DNA of 64,000 nt from Sphingomonas telluris (GTDB taxonomy: Bacteria > Pseudomonadota > Alphaproteobacteria > Sphingomonadales > Sphingomonadaceae). The DNA lies in contig NZ_JAKZHW010000002.1 of assembly GCF_022568775.1 (NCBI RefSeq), positions 323,501 through 387,500 of the forward strand, written 5' to 3'. Below, in pieces: positions 37,322-46,327 of this stretch. The stretch's first letter is position 1, and the number at the start of each line of letters is the position of its first letter. The notes below the pieces were generated by a model. It saw only the letters and a program-made list of their open reading frames with translations, was not told the DNA's origin and searched no databases. Made by a program: the position numbers and the translations under genes.

Positions 37322-38281
37322 TCAGGGCGCGAAACGGTTGGGGAGCGCCTCCGAGAGAATGACGGCGAAGTCGCCCGCCGAGTCGTTCCACTCGGCGATC
37401 GGCGTCCACCCGCCCGCGAGAAGCAGGACTCGCGACCCTCGTGGTCCGTACTTGTGGCTGTTCTCGGTGTGGATCGACGATCCTGAGGCAAAGGAGAACC
37501 GCCGATCCGCGATGGTGAAGCTTACGTCGCGGGTGGCGACGAGATGCATTTCAATCCGCGAGAGGATATCGTTCCACCGCGCCTCGTGACGGAAGGCATC
37601 GAGCGGGATGTCTCCGTCAAGCTCGCGGTTGATCCGTTCTAGGAGGTTGAGGTTGAAGGCGGCCGTCACGCCCTCCGGCTCGTCATAGGCCGCGAGCAGG
37701 CGGTTGATCGGCTTCACCCGGTCCATGCCGATCAGTAGTTGCGACCCCACGCCGAGGAGGTCGCGGAAGCTGCGGAGCAGGTCGGTCGCCGTCCGCGGCA
37801 CGAAATTGCCGATGGTGGAGCCTGGGAAGAAGCCCAGCTTGGGGAAAGCGGAGATGCTCTCCGGAAGCTCGAAAGGACGGGCGAAGTCGGCAACGACCGG
37901 CTCGACGCGGATCGAAGGGAAGAGACCGGCGATCTCGGCTGCGCTTTCGCGTAGATAATCGCCGGAAATGTCGACAGGCACATAGACTGCCGGGCGAACG
38001 GCTTCGAGCAGCAGCGGCGTCTTCGTCGCGGACCCCGCGCCGAACTCGACGACCGCGGTTCCCGACGGGACGCGAGACGCGACACCGGGCAGGATCTGCT
38101 TCAGCAGTGCCGTTTCGGTCTGCGTCGGATAGTAGGACGGCAGCCGAGTGATCTCGTCGAACAGCTCCGACCCACGACGGTCGTAGAGCCAGCGCGCCGG
38201 GACGGCGGGGATCGGTGCGGAAAGGCCCGCGAGAACGTCCTCACGGAATGCGGGGTCGACCCGCTCAGCTGTCTCGAGCAA
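37322..38281 (-). CDS. egtD: L-histidine N-alpha-methyltransferase EgtD
   Basis: 319 residues. EgtD makes hercynine from histidine with three SAM, the first step of ergothioneine. Family motifs are [22 protein letters not shown] at the N-terminus, [15 protein letters not shown] (SAM binding), [10 protein letters not shown] and the C-terminal [11 protein letters not shown] that holds histidine. The start is TTG behind CAGGA, inside the end of egtB (17-base overlap). It is the second gene of an egtB-egtD operon; no egtA, egtC or egtE is visible. Confidence 0.95.
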   Translation of the reverse strand: MLETAERVDPAFREDVLAGLSAPIPAVPARWLYDRRGSELFDEITRLPSYYPTQTETALLKQILPGVASRVPSGTAVVEFGAGSATKTPLLLEAVRPAVYVPVDISGDYLRESAAEIAGLFPSIRVEPVVADFARPFELPESISAFPKLGFFPGSTIGNFVPRTATDLLRSFRDLLGVGSQLLIGMDRVKPINRLLAAYDEPEGVTAAFNLNLLERINRELDGDIPLDAFRHEARWNDILSRIEMHLVATRDVSFTIADRRFSFASGSSIHTENSHKYGPRGSRVLLLAGGWTPIAEWNDSAGDFAVILSEALPNRFAP

Positions 38282-39512
38282 GACGAAGTCCTGTGAATTG
38301 CCAGCGTGCGGCCGGCGGGAAGAAGTTGCGGTACGACGCCCGGCTGTGACCGCGGGGCGTCGCGCAGCTCGCGCCCTTCAGCACGTGCTGGCCGCTCATG
38401 AACTTGCCGTTGTACTCGCCGACCGCCCCTTCGGCGGGAGCGAAGCCGGGGTAAGCAAGATAGGCGCTCCCGGTCCATTCCCACGTGTCGCCGAAGATGC
38501 CACCGCCCGGCTTCGGCAAGACCGCCGTCGCCTGGTCGAGCTGGTTGCCGATGGAGGGGTCGGCACTCTCGGCAAAGCTCTCCCATTCGGCCTCGGTCGG
38601 CAGGCGGGCCCCGGCCCAGCGCGCGAACGCGTCGGCCTCGTAATAGCTGACGTGTGCGACCGGTGCGGCGTGGTCGATCTCGCGCCGGCCGGCGAGCGTA
38701 AATTCGGTGCCCTCGGCGCGCCAGTAAAGCGGTGCGGAGATGCTTTCGCGCTGGACCCAGTCCCACCCTTCGCTGAGCCAGAGTGCGGAGTTCGTGTAAC
38801 CGCCGTCCGCAATGAACTCGGCCCATTCGCCGTTCGTCACGCGGCGGCTGCCGATCGCGTGGGGGTGCAGGAAGACGCGGTGCCGCGGCCGCTCGCAGTC
38901 GAATGCGAAGCCGTCGTCGCGGGCCCCGATCTCGACGATGCCCGTTCGGCCCGGGTGGAAGGTCAGCGGCTCTGTGGCGAAGCAGGCGGGGGTCGGCAGC
39001 TCAAAGTAGGCGGGCTCCAGCGGGTTCTCGGCCAAGGTCGCGAGGATGTCGGTGAGGAACAGCTCCTGGTGCTGCTGCTCATGGTTGATGCCGAGCTCGA
39101 TCAACTCGACCGCCTCAGGCGAAAGCGCAGGAAAGGCCCGGTCCAGCGCTTCGTCGACGTGAGCCCGCCACGCCCGAACCTCGTCGAGCGAGGGCCTGCT
39201 GAGCATGCCGCGCTTGGGGCGGGCATGGCGCTCGCCCTCGGCCTCGTAATAGCTGTTGAAGAGAAAGGCGAAGCGGTCGTCGAAAGCGCTGTAGCCGGGC
39301 AGATGATCGCGAAGGACGAAGGTTTCGAAGAACCAGGTGGTGTGCGCGAGGTGCCACTTGGCCGGCGAGGCGTCGGGAAAGGGCTGGATCGTCGCGTCGG
39401 CATCCGACAACGGCGCGGCCAGATCGAGCGTCACCTTGCGGGTCTTGAACAGCCGGTCCGCGAGATCGGCCGGCGAGTGCGTTTCGCTGCGGAAGGCGGG
39501 TAGGCCGTTCAT
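38265..39512 (-). CDS. egtB: Ergothioneine biosynthesis sulfoxide synthase EgtB
   Basis: 415 residues. A DinB-like N-terminal domain supplies iron ligands: KWHLAHTTWFFET and ELGINHEQQHQELFL (HX3HXE). The C-terminal half is an FGE-sulfatase domain (RRVTNGEWAEFIADGGY, RLPTEAEWE, GASCATPRGHSRASYRN). EgtB joins hercynine to cysteine or gamma-glutamylcysteine with oxygen. ATG 39512 lies nine bases after GAGG; 39521 is also possible. Absence of egtA/egtC may mean that cysteine is the direct donor (inference). Confidence 0.94.
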   Translation of the reverse strand: MNGLPAFRSETHSPADLADRLFKTRKVTLDLAAPLSDADATIQPFPDASPAKWHLAHTTWFFETFVLRDHLPGYSAFDDRFAFLFNSYYEAEGERHARPKRGMLSRPSLDEVRAWRAHVDEALDRAFPALSPEAVELIELGINHEQQHQELFLTDILATLAENPLEPAYFELPTPACFATEPLTFHPGRTGIVEIGARDDGFAFDCERPRHRVFLHPHAIGSRRVTNGEWAEFIADGGYTNSALWLSEGWDWVQRESISAPLYWRAEGTEFTLAGRREIDHAAPVAHVSYYEADAFARWAGARLPTEAEWESFAESADPSIGNQLDQATAVLPKPGGGIFGDTWEWTGSAYLAYPGFAPAEGAVGEYNGKFMSGQHVLKGASCATPRGHSRASYRNFFPPAARWQFTGLRLARDS

Positions 39513-39630
39513 GTCCCCCATCCTCGAATTCGCCGCTCGAAGCAGCAACACTGGCTATGTTGCGCTTGCGGAACGTCCTTTCAACGCCGCGAAACAACAA
39601 TTGTGCCGAATGGCCTTTATGGACTTTGGG

Positions 39631-40191
39631 TCAGGTCCGGGTCGCACCGGGCTGCCAAAGGACGTCTCCGCCTTCCTCCGAGGCGACCTTGCGGGCCGCG
39701 ACGAAGAGGTGATCGGAGAGCCGATTGAGGTAGGCGAGCAGCTGTGGATTGAGCGGCTCGGCTTCGTGCAGCGCGACGGCAGCGCGCTCGGCACGCCGGG
39801 TGACGGCGCGCGCGAGGTGGAGCGCCGAGACTGCCGGCGATCCGCTCGGCAGGATGAAGCTGGTGAGCGGCGCGAGATCGGCGTTCATCGCGTCGATCTC
39901 CTGCTCCAGCCGCTCCACCTGCGAAGCAAGGATGCGCAGCGCGCCTTCAACCTCGCCCGGCGTCGCGACGTCCGCGCCGAGGTCGAACATATCGTTCTGG
40001 ATGCGCAGGAGATGCGACCGGACTTCGCCGTCGCTGAGCTCGGCAAGCGCGACACCGATCGCGGCGTTTGCCTCGTCGACCTCGCCGATCGCGGTCATCC
40101 GCAGGCTCGACTTGCTGACCCGCGACCCGTCGACCAGACCGGCCGTGCCGCCGTCTCCGGTCCGCGTGTAGATCTTGTTGAGGCGAACCAT
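39631..40191 (-). CDS. Cob(I)yrinic acid a,c-diamide adenosyltransferase (PduO type)
   Basis: 186 residues. The N-terminal ATP site is KIYTRTGDGGTAGLVDG and the central helices contain RIQNDMFDLGADVATP and LARAVTRRAERAAVAL, as in trimeric PduO-type ATP:cob(I)alamin adenosyltransferases. It attaches the adenosyl group to make coenzyme B12. No B12 synthesis genes are near, so it may serve salvage. It is 13 bases downstream of the HIG1-like gene. Confidence 0.93.
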   Translation of the reverse strand: MVRLNKIYTRTGDGGTAGLVDGSRVSKSSLRMTAIGEVDEANAAIGVALAELSDGEVRSHLLRIQNDMFDLGADVATPGEVEGALRILASQVERLEQEIDAMNADLAPLTSFILPSGSPAVSALHLARAVTRRAERAAVALHEAEPLNPQLLAYLNRLSDHLFVAARKVASEEGGDVLWQPGATRT

Positions 40192-40204
40192 CCTCAGCCG
40201 GCCA

Positions 40205-40411
40205 TTAGTGGCGGGACGCTCCGGCCAGGACCAGGATCAGGATCACGATGATGATGGCGACCGCCTGGAACAGCACGCGCTTGCGCATGTAGCCCTGCTG
40301 CTGTTCGCCGCTGATGTCCTTGCCGGACGCCATCGCCATCACGCCGCGGACAAGAACGTAGGCCGTCGCGCCCATGGCGACGAGGAGGAGGATCATCAGT
40401 ATGATGTTCAT
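40205..40411 (-). CDS. Twin-transmembrane HIG1-like small protein
   Basis: 68 residues with two helices (NIILMILLLVAMGATAYVLV and VLFQAVAIIIVILILVLAG) joined by a loop MASGKDISGEQQQGYMRKR. This matches the HIG_1_N / twin-transmembrane family. Mitochondrial HIG1 proteins assist cytochrome oxidase assembly; a bacterial respiratory role is inferred only. It lies between gluQ and the adenosyltransferase gene with gaps of 9 and 13 bases, so it is likely cotranscribed. Confidence 0.85.
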   Translation of the reverse strand: MNIILMILLLVAMGATAYVLVRGVMAMASGKDISGEQQQGYMRKRVLFQAVAIIIVILILVLAGASRH

Positions 40412-40420
40412 GTCGCGGCT

Positions 40421-41269
40421 CTACTCGTCGGCAAATGCGAAACCAAGCGGAAGCTTGCCCGCGAGCAGGTCAGCGGCAAGTTCGCGACCATCGACGCCGG
40501 CCTCGCGCATCGCGGCAAGGGTTGGGGCGAGATCGCGCTTGGCGAGGCGGCGGCCGTCCTCGTGAGTGATCAGCGGGTGGTGGAGGTAGATCGGCTCCGG
40601 CAATTCGAGGAGGCGCTGCAGGAGCCGCTGGATCGGAGTCGACGGGCGCAGGTCGGCCCCGCGCACGACCATCGTCACGCCGCTCTCGAAATCGTCGACC
40701 ACGCATGCGAGGTGATAGGCGGCCGGCGCATCCTTCCGCGCAAGGATCGCATCGCCGATTTGCGATGGCTCGGCATCGAAGCACCTGCCGTCCACCTCGG
40801 TCCACGAGGGTAAGCCCGCAAGCTCGAGCGCCTTCGCGGAATCCAGCCGCCAGCTGTGCGGTGTGGTTGCTCGGCGTTCGGGATCGTCCCGCAAGGCGCG
40901 GCACGTGCCGGGGTAAGAGGTCGCGGAGTCGCCGTGAGGGGCTGTGAGCGACTGCGCGATGTCGGCGCGCGTGCAGAAGCAGGCGTAGACCTGCCCTTTC
41001 TCACGGAGGTGGTCAAGGGCCTCCGCATAGGCCTGCGTCCGCTCAGACTGCACCAGCACCGGCTCTGCCCACTCGATACCGAGCCAGCGCGAGTCCTCGA
41101 AAACGCCTTCGACGAACTCCGGTCGGCTGCGGCCCTGGTCGAGGTCTTCGATGCGAAGCAGAAACTTTCCGCCGCTTTCTCGTGCCCGGCTGTGGCCGAG
41201 GACGGCGCTGAAAGCGTGGCCCAAATGCAACCTTCCGGTCGGGGAAGGCGCGAAACGCGTCACAATCAT
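40421..41269 (-). CDS. gluQ: Glutamyl-Q tRNA(Asp) synthetase
   Basis: 282 residues, a class I synthetase core without an anticodon-binding domain. The HIGH motif is HLGHAFSAVLGH with RFAPSPTGRLHLGH, the zinc ligands are in CFCTRAD and YPGTC, and the KMSKS-like loop is RLAKRD. The enzyme attaches glutamate to queuosine-34 of tRNA-Asp. Full GlxRS proteins have over 450 residues, so the short length decides the call. It heads a run with the HIG1-like and adenosyltransferase genes. Confidence 0.94.
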   Translation of the reverse strand: MIVTRFAPSPTGRLHLGHAFSAVLGHSRARESGGKFLLRIEDLDQGRSRPEFVEGVFEDSRWLGIEWAEPVLVQSERTQAYAEALDHLREKGQVYACFCTRADIAQSLTAPHGDSATSYPGTCRALRDDPERRATTPHSWRLDSAKALELAGLPSWTEVDGRCFDAEPSQIGDAILARKDAPAAYHLACVVDDFESGVTMVVRGADLRPSTPIQRLLQRLLELPEPIYLHHPLITHEDGRRLAKRDLAPTLAAMREAGVDGRELAADLLAGKLPLGFAFADE

Positions 41270-41455
41270 GTGGATTCCGGCCGAAACGACTCTTGACGGG
41301 GAATCCGCAATCTTCGATTCTTGCTCCTGTCACATCGGGTTGGCATCCGATGCAACAAGGGAAGACGGGCCCGACGCGACCCTTCTCCTCCTTGAGTGCG
41401 ACAGGGCCGGAGACTTGTTCGTTGCGGGCGGACAGGAAAGGCCATTGCCCGCGTC

Positions 41456-42022
41456 ATGTATCACCCCGACCTCATTCGCCATCCTGAAAGCTGTCCGGCG
41501 CTCGTCCTGAACGCCGATTACACCCCGCTGAGCTATTATCCCTTGAGCCTCTGGCCCTGGCAGACGGCGATCAAGGCCATGTTCCTCGAGCGCGTCGACG
41601 TCGTCGCGCACTACGATCGCGAGGTGCACAGCCCGAGTACGGCGCTGAAGCTGCCGTCGGTCATTGCGCTTCGGCAGTTCGTGAGGCCCAGCGAGTATCC
41701 GGCCTTCACCCGATTCAACCTGTTCCTCCGCGACCGCTTCAGCTGCGTCTATTGCGGATCGCGCAAGGAACTGACGTTCGACCATGTCGTCCCGCGCGCC
41801 CAGGGCGGGCGTACGACCTGGGAGAATGTCGCGACGGCCTGCGCGCCGTGCAACCTGCGCAAGGGCGGCCGTACTCCGCGGCAGGCGGGCATGCACATCG
41901 AGCGCGAGCCGATCCGGCCGACCAGCTGGCAGCTGCAGGACCATGGGCGGAGCTTCCCGCCGAACTACCTGCACCAGAGCTGGCGCGACTATCTCTACTG
42001 GGACGTCGAACTCGTGGCCTGA
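41456..42022 (+). CDS. HNH endonuclease family protein
   Basis: 188 residues. The HNH segment is YCGSRKELTFDHVVPRAQGGRTTWENVATACAPC split over residues ~105-140, with the two CXXC pairs (CVYC, CAPC) that hold zinc and the DH and N residues of the nuclease site. The N-terminal half is ALVLNADYTPLSYYPLSLWPW, typical of the housekeeping-type HNH proteins of alphaproteobacteria. The target is unknown. ATG 41456 gives the family start MYHPDLIRHPESCPALVLNAD; the upstream frame is not used. Confidence 0.9.
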   Translation: MYHPDLIRHPESCPALVLNADYTPLSYYPLSLWPWQTAIKAMFLERVDVVAHYDREVHSPSTALKLPSVIALRQFVRPSEYPAFTRFNLFLRDRFSCVYCGSRKELTFDHVVPRAQGGRTTWENVATACAPCNLRKGGRTPRQAGMHIEREPIRPTSWQLQDHGRSFPPNYLHQSWRDYLYWDVELVA

Positions 42023-42065
42023 CCTCTTAGTGGCGCGTTAACCATAAGCGCATAGCAACGGTCCC

Positions 42066-42632
42066 ATGGATGGGGGAATTTCGGAGGCCGGCAACGGCGT
42101 CTCAGCGCAAGACGTGCCGCGCGTGCTGATCGTTCAGCCGAACCGGACGTACCTGGGCGTGATCGCGCGCCGCATCGTCGAAGGCGGGTACAAGGTCGCC
42201 ACTGCGGAAACGGTGCAGGGGGCGATAGCAGAGCTTCACCGGGTCAGCATTCAACTTGTCCTGTCGGAGCTCAGGATCCCCCAGGTGGGCGGCGTGGAGC
42301 TGTCCCGGATGCTTCGTGACGACCCGGTTCACCGCGAGGTGCCGATCTTCCTGATCACGGGCAAATCGGACGCCGAGGGCGCAATCGAGGGCTACAAGGC
42401 CGGCGCGGATGCGGTGATCGCCAAGCCTTTTCACTTCGAAGTCCTGATCGCGCGCATCGGACGCGAGATCGAGCGCTCGCAGTCGCTCGAAAAATTGCGG
42501 ACCGACAATGCCGTGTTAGACGCACGGGTCGTCGGCCGGGCGATCGAGCTCGGGGAGATGCGCGAACGTTGGCTCGCCAGCGAGGCCGAGCGACGCCGTC
42601 TCGAACAGATGGTTGGGTCAATCGCCCTCTAG
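42066..42632 (+). CDS. Atypical (pseudo-) receiver domain protein
   Basis: 188 residues. A CheY-like receiver occupies residues ~18-135 (VLIVQPNRTYLG, VPIFLITGKSDAEGA, ADAVIAKPF). The phospho-acceptor Asp is replaced: SELRIPQVGG has Glu at the site, and the N-terminal acidic pair is Gln-Pro. The Thr and Lys switch residues remain. It therefore probably cannot be phosphorylated and may be locked in one state. The C-terminal ~50 residues form a coiled coil (LEKLRTDNAVLDARV). The output is unknown. The stop overlaps the galU stop. Confidence 0.82.
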   Translation: MDGGISEAGNGVSAQDVPRVLIVQPNRTYLGVIARRIVEGGYKVATAETVQGAIAELHRVSIQLVLSELRIPQVGGVELSRMLRDDPVHREVPIFLITGKSDAEGAIEGYKAGADAVIAKPFHFEVLIARIGREIERSQSLEKLRTDNAVLDARVVGRAIELGEMRERWLASEAERRRLEQMVGSIAL

Positions 42633-43492
42633 AGGCGATCCACGAACTCGCGGATCTTGGGTGCGATGTCCTCGCGTTCCAGCGCGAGCGCCAGATTCGC
42701 GATCACGTAGCCCGCCTTGTCGCCGCAGTCGTGGCGGACGGCATCGACCTTCACCGCGTGAAACGGCTGCTTGCCGATGAGCTGGGCCATCGCGTCGGTC
42801 AGCTGGATTTCGCCACCCGCACCGGTCTCGCCCTTGTCGAGGATACGCATCACGTCCGGCTGCAGGATGTAGCGGCCGATGACCGCAAGGTTCGACGGCG
42901 CGTTTTCGGGTTTCGGCTTTTCGACGAGGCCGAGCACTTCGGTGACCGCTCCGTCCTGCTTGCCCGGGGTAATCACGCCGTAGCTTGCGGTGCGGTCGTG
43001 CGGCACCTCCTCCGTGCACAGCATGTTGCCCCCGCCGACACGCTCCCACGCGTCGACCATCTGCTTCAGGGCGCCCGGCCGGCCCGACATGAGATCGTCG
43101 GGAAGGAGGACTGCGAAGGGCTCGTCGCCGACGACGTGGCGGGCGCACCAGACGGCATGGCCAAGGCCCAGCGGCTGCTGCTGCCGGACCGAAACCAGCT
43201 CGCCGAACCTCGCGCGCGACGGTTGCAGCGGCTCCAGGCTCTTGCCCTTCTCGCGCATGGTGGTTTCGAGCTCGAAGGCCGCGTCGAAATAATCGACCAG
43301 CGCGGATTTGCCGCGGCCGGTCACGAAGATCAGCTGCTCGATGCCGGCCTCGCGGGCCTCGTCGACGGCATACTGGATCAGTGGCCGGTCGACGACCGTC
43401 AGCAGCTCCTTCGGAATCGACTTGGTCGCGGGCAGCAGGCGGGTGCCGAGGCCCGCCACAGGGAAGACGGCCTTGCGAAGCTTCTGGGTCAT
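42629..43492 (-). CDS. galU: UTP-glucose-1-phosphate uridylyltransferase GalU
   Basis: 287 residues. GalU makes UDP-glucose from UTP and glucose-1-phosphate for exopolysaccharide, LPS and sugar-nucleotide pools. The nucleotide-binding motif is AGLGTRLLPATKSIPKE near residue 14, with LGHAVWCARHVVGDEPFAVLLPDD, GLVEKP and the C-terminal VDAVRHDCGDKAGY. It overlaps the downstream end of a small lipoprotein gene by ATGA. Confidence 0.96.
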   Translation of the reverse strand: MTQKLRKAVFPVAGLGTRLLPATKSIPKELLTVVDRPLIQYAVDEAREAGIEQLIFVTGRGKSALVDYFDAAFELETTMREKGKSLEPLQPSRARFGELVSVRQQQPLGLGHAVWCARHVVGDEPFAVLLPDDLMSGRPGALKQMVDAWERVGGGNMLCTEEVPHDRTASYGVITPGKQDGAVTEVLGLVEKPKPENAPSNLAVIGRYILQPDVMRILDKGETGAGGEIQLTDAMAQLIGKQPFHAVKVDAVRHDCGDKAGYVIANLALALEREDIAPKIREFVDRL

Positions 43493-43800
43493 TCGGGGTT
43501 CGAAGGTCCTGTTGTATTGGTTTCGTCACCGACGCGCACCGTCGAGGGCGCGGGGCCGCCATCGGCGGGCGGGAGGTCGAAGCGGTCGGAGGGCCGGGGC
43601 TGGTTCTTCTTGATCAGCTCGTCGACCCGGTCGGGATTGGCGTAGGTTGGCGGCGTTAGCAGATCGTTCGCCGTCGGCGTCGTGCGCGCCATCAACGGCT
43701 TGACCGGTAAATGCTGGCCCTCCGCGGGCCGCAGATCGGCCGAGCGGCCGCAGCCGCAGAGCAGCGTAATGCCGATCAGGACCGAAAGACGCCGAACCAT
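43489..43800 (-). CDS. Small Pro-rich lipoprotein
   Basis: 103 residues. ATG 43800 starts a signal peptide whose C-terminal LLCGC reads as a lipobox with an unusual Cys at -2. The mature part is Pro/Arg/Asp-rich with no fold (PADGGPAPSTVRVGDETN). It overlaps galU by ATGA and is divergent from the TlpA gene. It resembles the LptM-like short lipoproteins that precede lysA in other alphaproteobacteria, but lysA is not here. Function unknown. Confidence 0.6.
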   Translation of the reverse strand: MVRRLSVLIGITLLCGCGRSADLRPAEGQHLPVKPLMARTTPTANDLLTPPTYANPDRVDELIKKNQPRPSDRFDLPPADGGPAPSTVRVGDETNTTGPSNPE

Positions 43801-43883
43801 GGATATCGCGTAGCCCCTCACGTGCCATCGCGCCAGCCGGGTCCCGGCTTGCCGTCGTGGCAGCGCTTACCTAACGCGCAGGA

Positions 43884-44465
43884 ATGCGAAAGATGCACCG
43901 ATCGTTCCTCGTCGCCTTCGCGCTGCTCGTGTCCGCTTGCGGGCAGGAGATGGACCAGCCCGCGGCGAACAATGAAGCGCAAGCCGAAGCCGAAGGGCCA
44001 GTGAAGGGCGTCGACCGCAGCCACAAGGGCGAGGCCGCACCCGACGCCAAGTTCACCAATCCGGACGGCGAAGAGACCAGCCTTGCCGAGTTCCGCGGCG
44101 TTCCCGTCGCGGTGAACCTGTGGGCGACCTGGTGCGCACCGTGCGTGAAGGAGCTGCCGACGCTCAATGCCTTGGCCCGCACGCATGATAAGGACGGTGC
44201 TCTCGGTGTCATCGCAGTCAGCCAGGATTCGGGTCCGCAAGGTTCGGTCGAGGCCTTCCTAAGCAAGCTCAAGGTGGACGACCTCGGCGCCTACCACGAT
44301 CCGAAGATGGCGCTTTCCGGGGCATTGAACGCGCAGGTGCTGCCGACGACGATCCTCTACGACGCGCAAGGTCGCGAGGTGTGGCGCTACGTCGGCGATC
44401 TCGACTGGACGAGCGCCGAAGCGGCTAAGCTGCTGGCCGAGGCTGGGGCGCCGCAAAAAGGTTGA
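43884..44465 (+). CDS. TlpA-type lipoprotein thiol-disulfide oxidoreductase
   Basis: 193 residues. Lipobox VSAC anchors it to the periplasmic membrane face. An acidic Ala/Glu linker (residues ~22-45) precedes a thioredoxin-fold domain with the redox motif WATWCAPCVKE (CXXC) near residue 86 and cis-Pro in VLPTTI. It reduces or oxidises envelope disulfides, often for cytochrome c or copper proteins. Starts MRKMH (43884) or M4 (43893) are possible. Its last 41 bases overlap the end of the convergent EamA gene. Confidence 0.88.
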   Translation: MRKMHRSFLVAFALLVSACGQEMDQPAANNEAQAEAEGPVKGVDRSHKGEAAPDAKFTNPDGEETSLAEFRGVPVAVNLWATWCAPCVKELPTLNALARTHDKDGALGVIAVSQDSGPQGSVEAFLSKLKVDDLGAYHDPKMALSGALNAQVLPTTILYDAQGREVWRYVGDLDWTSAEAAKLLAEAGAPQKG

Positions 44466-45354
44466 GCAGCCGCCCGTCGATCGCCGCCAGACCGAGCGCG
44501 ATCAGGCCGAGCCCGAAGAAGTCCTGAACCGCCAGCTGCTCTGACAGGAAAAGCGCGCCAAGCAGGATCGCCACCGGCGGAACGAGCAGGGTCACCAGCA
44601 GGGCATTGGTCGCGCCGGCCCGATCGATCAGGCGGAAATAGAGGACATAGCCGAACGCCGTGCACAGCAGCGCGAGCGCGGTGATCGCCCCTATGGCGCT
44701 CAACGGCGGGAACGTCTGCATCCACGGCTTGTCGAAGATGAAGGCGACCGGAAGCATCATCAGCGCGCCCGCGCTCAGCTGACCCGTCGTGACCGACATC
44801 GGCGACAGGCCCATGCGGCGGAAGCGACGCGCCCAGACGGCGGCCAGCGCATAGCTTAGCGAGGCGGTGATGCAGGCGAGCTGCGCCAGAGCGTCCGTCC
44901 CGACGTTCGCAAGCAGCGTCGGTCCAATCATGGTCGCGACACCGCCGAAGCCGAGAAGCACACCGGCGATCTTGCGCGGAGTCATGCGCTCGTCGTGAGT
45001 GAAGATGTGCGCGACCACGACGCCCCAGATCGGGGTCGTGGCGTTGAGGATGGAGGCAAGGCCGCTCGCGATGTGCGTCTGGCCCCAGCCGAAAAGGGTG
45101 AAGGGCAGCGCATTGTTGAGCAGCGCGAGCAGGAGCATCGACCCCCAGACTTCGCGCGTCAATCCCAGCGGCTGCCGCTTGAACCTGAGGAAGACGAGCA
45201 TTGCCACCGCCGCAATGCTCAGCCGCAGCCAGACATAGGTCAGCGGATGCACGTGCCGCACCGCGACGCCGATGAAGATAAAGGCGCCGCCCCAGATGGC
45301 TGCGAGCACCAGCAGGATAGCCCAGTCGGAGCGGTTCATGACGCTGCGGATCAT
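44425..45354 (-). CDS. EamA/DMT family drug-metabolite transporter
   Basis: About 309 residues with ten predicted helices in two EamA repeats (first around WAILLVLAAIWGGAFIFIGV, second around ASLSYALAAVWARRF). Family members export amino acids, nucleosides or drugs; the substrate is not predictable. The start is uncertain: the frame runs to 45471, ATG is available at 45432, 45354 and 45339, and none has a good ribosome site. A start at 45354 keeps the first helix intact. The 3' end overlaps the TlpA gene. Confidence 0.82.
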   Translation of the reverse strand: MIRSVMNRSDWAILLVLAAIWGGAFIFIGVAVRHVHPLTYVWLRLSIAAVAMLVFLRFKRQPLGLTREVWGSMLLLALLNNALPFTLFGWGQTHIASGLASILNATTPIWGVVVAHIFTHDERMTPRKIAGVLLGFGGVATMIGPTLLANVGTDALAQLACITASLSYALAAVWARRFRRMGLSPMSVTTGQLSAGALMMLPVAFIFDKPWMQTFPPLSAIGAITALALLCTAFGYVLYFRLIDRAGATNALLVTLLVPPVAILLGALFLSEQLAVQDFFGLGLIALGLAAIDGRLLNLFAAPQPRPAA

Positions 45355-45502
45355 GGGCGCGGTGTAAGCCTCCGCCGATTCAGCCGCTTCCCGCAGCTTG
45401 CTCTCAAAGCAATCCTGGCTGAGCTTGGTCATTGACGGGTTTTGACGGACAGGGCGGCGCGCCGCCAACAAAAGGGCGGTCCGAGGCTATAAGCCGACCT
45501 TA

Positions 45503-46327
45503 TCAGTCGCGAAGGAGCTCGTTGATGCTGGTCTTCGACCGCGTGCGCTCATCCACCCGCTTCACGATGACCGCGCAGGCAAGCGAGGGGCCGCCGTCCT
45601 TGCCCGGCAGCGCGCCCGGAACGACGACTGAATAGGCCGGGACGCGGCCGTAGTGCACTTCGCCGGTCACGCGGTTGACGATCTTGGTCGAGGCGCCCAG
45701 GAACACGCCCATCGACAGGACTGCGCCCTGCTCGACGATGACGCCCTCCGCCACTTCCGAGCGGGCGCCGATGAAGCAATCGTCCTCGATGATGACGGGC
45801 CCGGCCTGGAGCGGTTCGAGGACGCCGCCGATGCCGGCACCGCCGGAGATGTGAACGTTGCGCCCGATCTGCGCGCAGCTGCCGACGGTCGCCCAAGTGT
45901 CGACCATCGTGCCTTCGCCGACGCGGGCCCCGATGTTGACGAAGCTCGGCATCAGCACCGCACCCGGCGCCACGAACGCCCCGCGGCGGACGATCGCTCC
46001 GGGAACCGCGCGGAAGGCGGCCGCCTGGAAGTCCTTGTCGCTCCAACCTGCGAACTTGGACGGAACCTTGTCCCACCAGTGCGCACCGCCGGGCCCGCCG
46101 GCGATCAGCTCCATCGGGTTGAGGCGGAAGGAGAGGAGCACGGCCTTCTTGAGCCACTGGTGCACGACCCACTCGTCGCCGCTCTTCTCGGCGATGCGCG
46201 CCTCGCCGCTATCGAGCGCGGCAATCGCTTTGTCGACCGCGAGCCGGACGTCTCCGCGCGTGTCCGCACCGATCGAGTCGCGCTCCTCCCACGCGGCGTC
46301 GATGGTCGCTTCAAGGCTGCCGGTCAT
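45503..46327 (-). CDS. dapD: Tetrahydrodipicolinate N-succinyltransferase DapD
   Basis: 274 residues. DapD adds succinyl-CoA to tetrahydrodipicolinate in lysine/diaminopimelate synthesis, so it is needed for peptidoglycan. After a helical N-terminal domain, hexapeptide repeats form a left-handed beta helix ([38 protein letters not shown]). It begins with ATGA overlap to the HAD nucleotidase gene upstream. Confidence 0.96.
   Translation of the reverse strand: MTGSLEATIDAAWEERDSIGADTRGDVRLAVDKAIAALDSGEARIAEKSGDEWVVHQWLKKAVLLSFRLNPMELIAGGPGGAHWWDKVPSKFAGWSDKDFQAAAFRAVPGAIVRRGAFVAPGAVLMPSFVNIGARVGEGTMVDTWATVGSCAQIGRNVHISGGAGIGGVLEPLQAGPVIIEDDCFIGARSEVAEGVIVEQGAVLSMGVFLGASTKIVNRVTGEVHYGRVPAYSVVVPGALPGKDGGPSLACAVIVKRVDERTRSKTSINELLRD

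Noticed and set aside
36973-37491. Upstream extension of folD
   Set aside because: It would cover the YggT gene in another frame; FolD starts with the family N-terminus at 36972.
38298-39503. A 401-codon plus-strand frame under egtB
   Set aside because: EgtB has intact iron and FGE motifs on the other strand; the plus-strand product has no conserved pattern.
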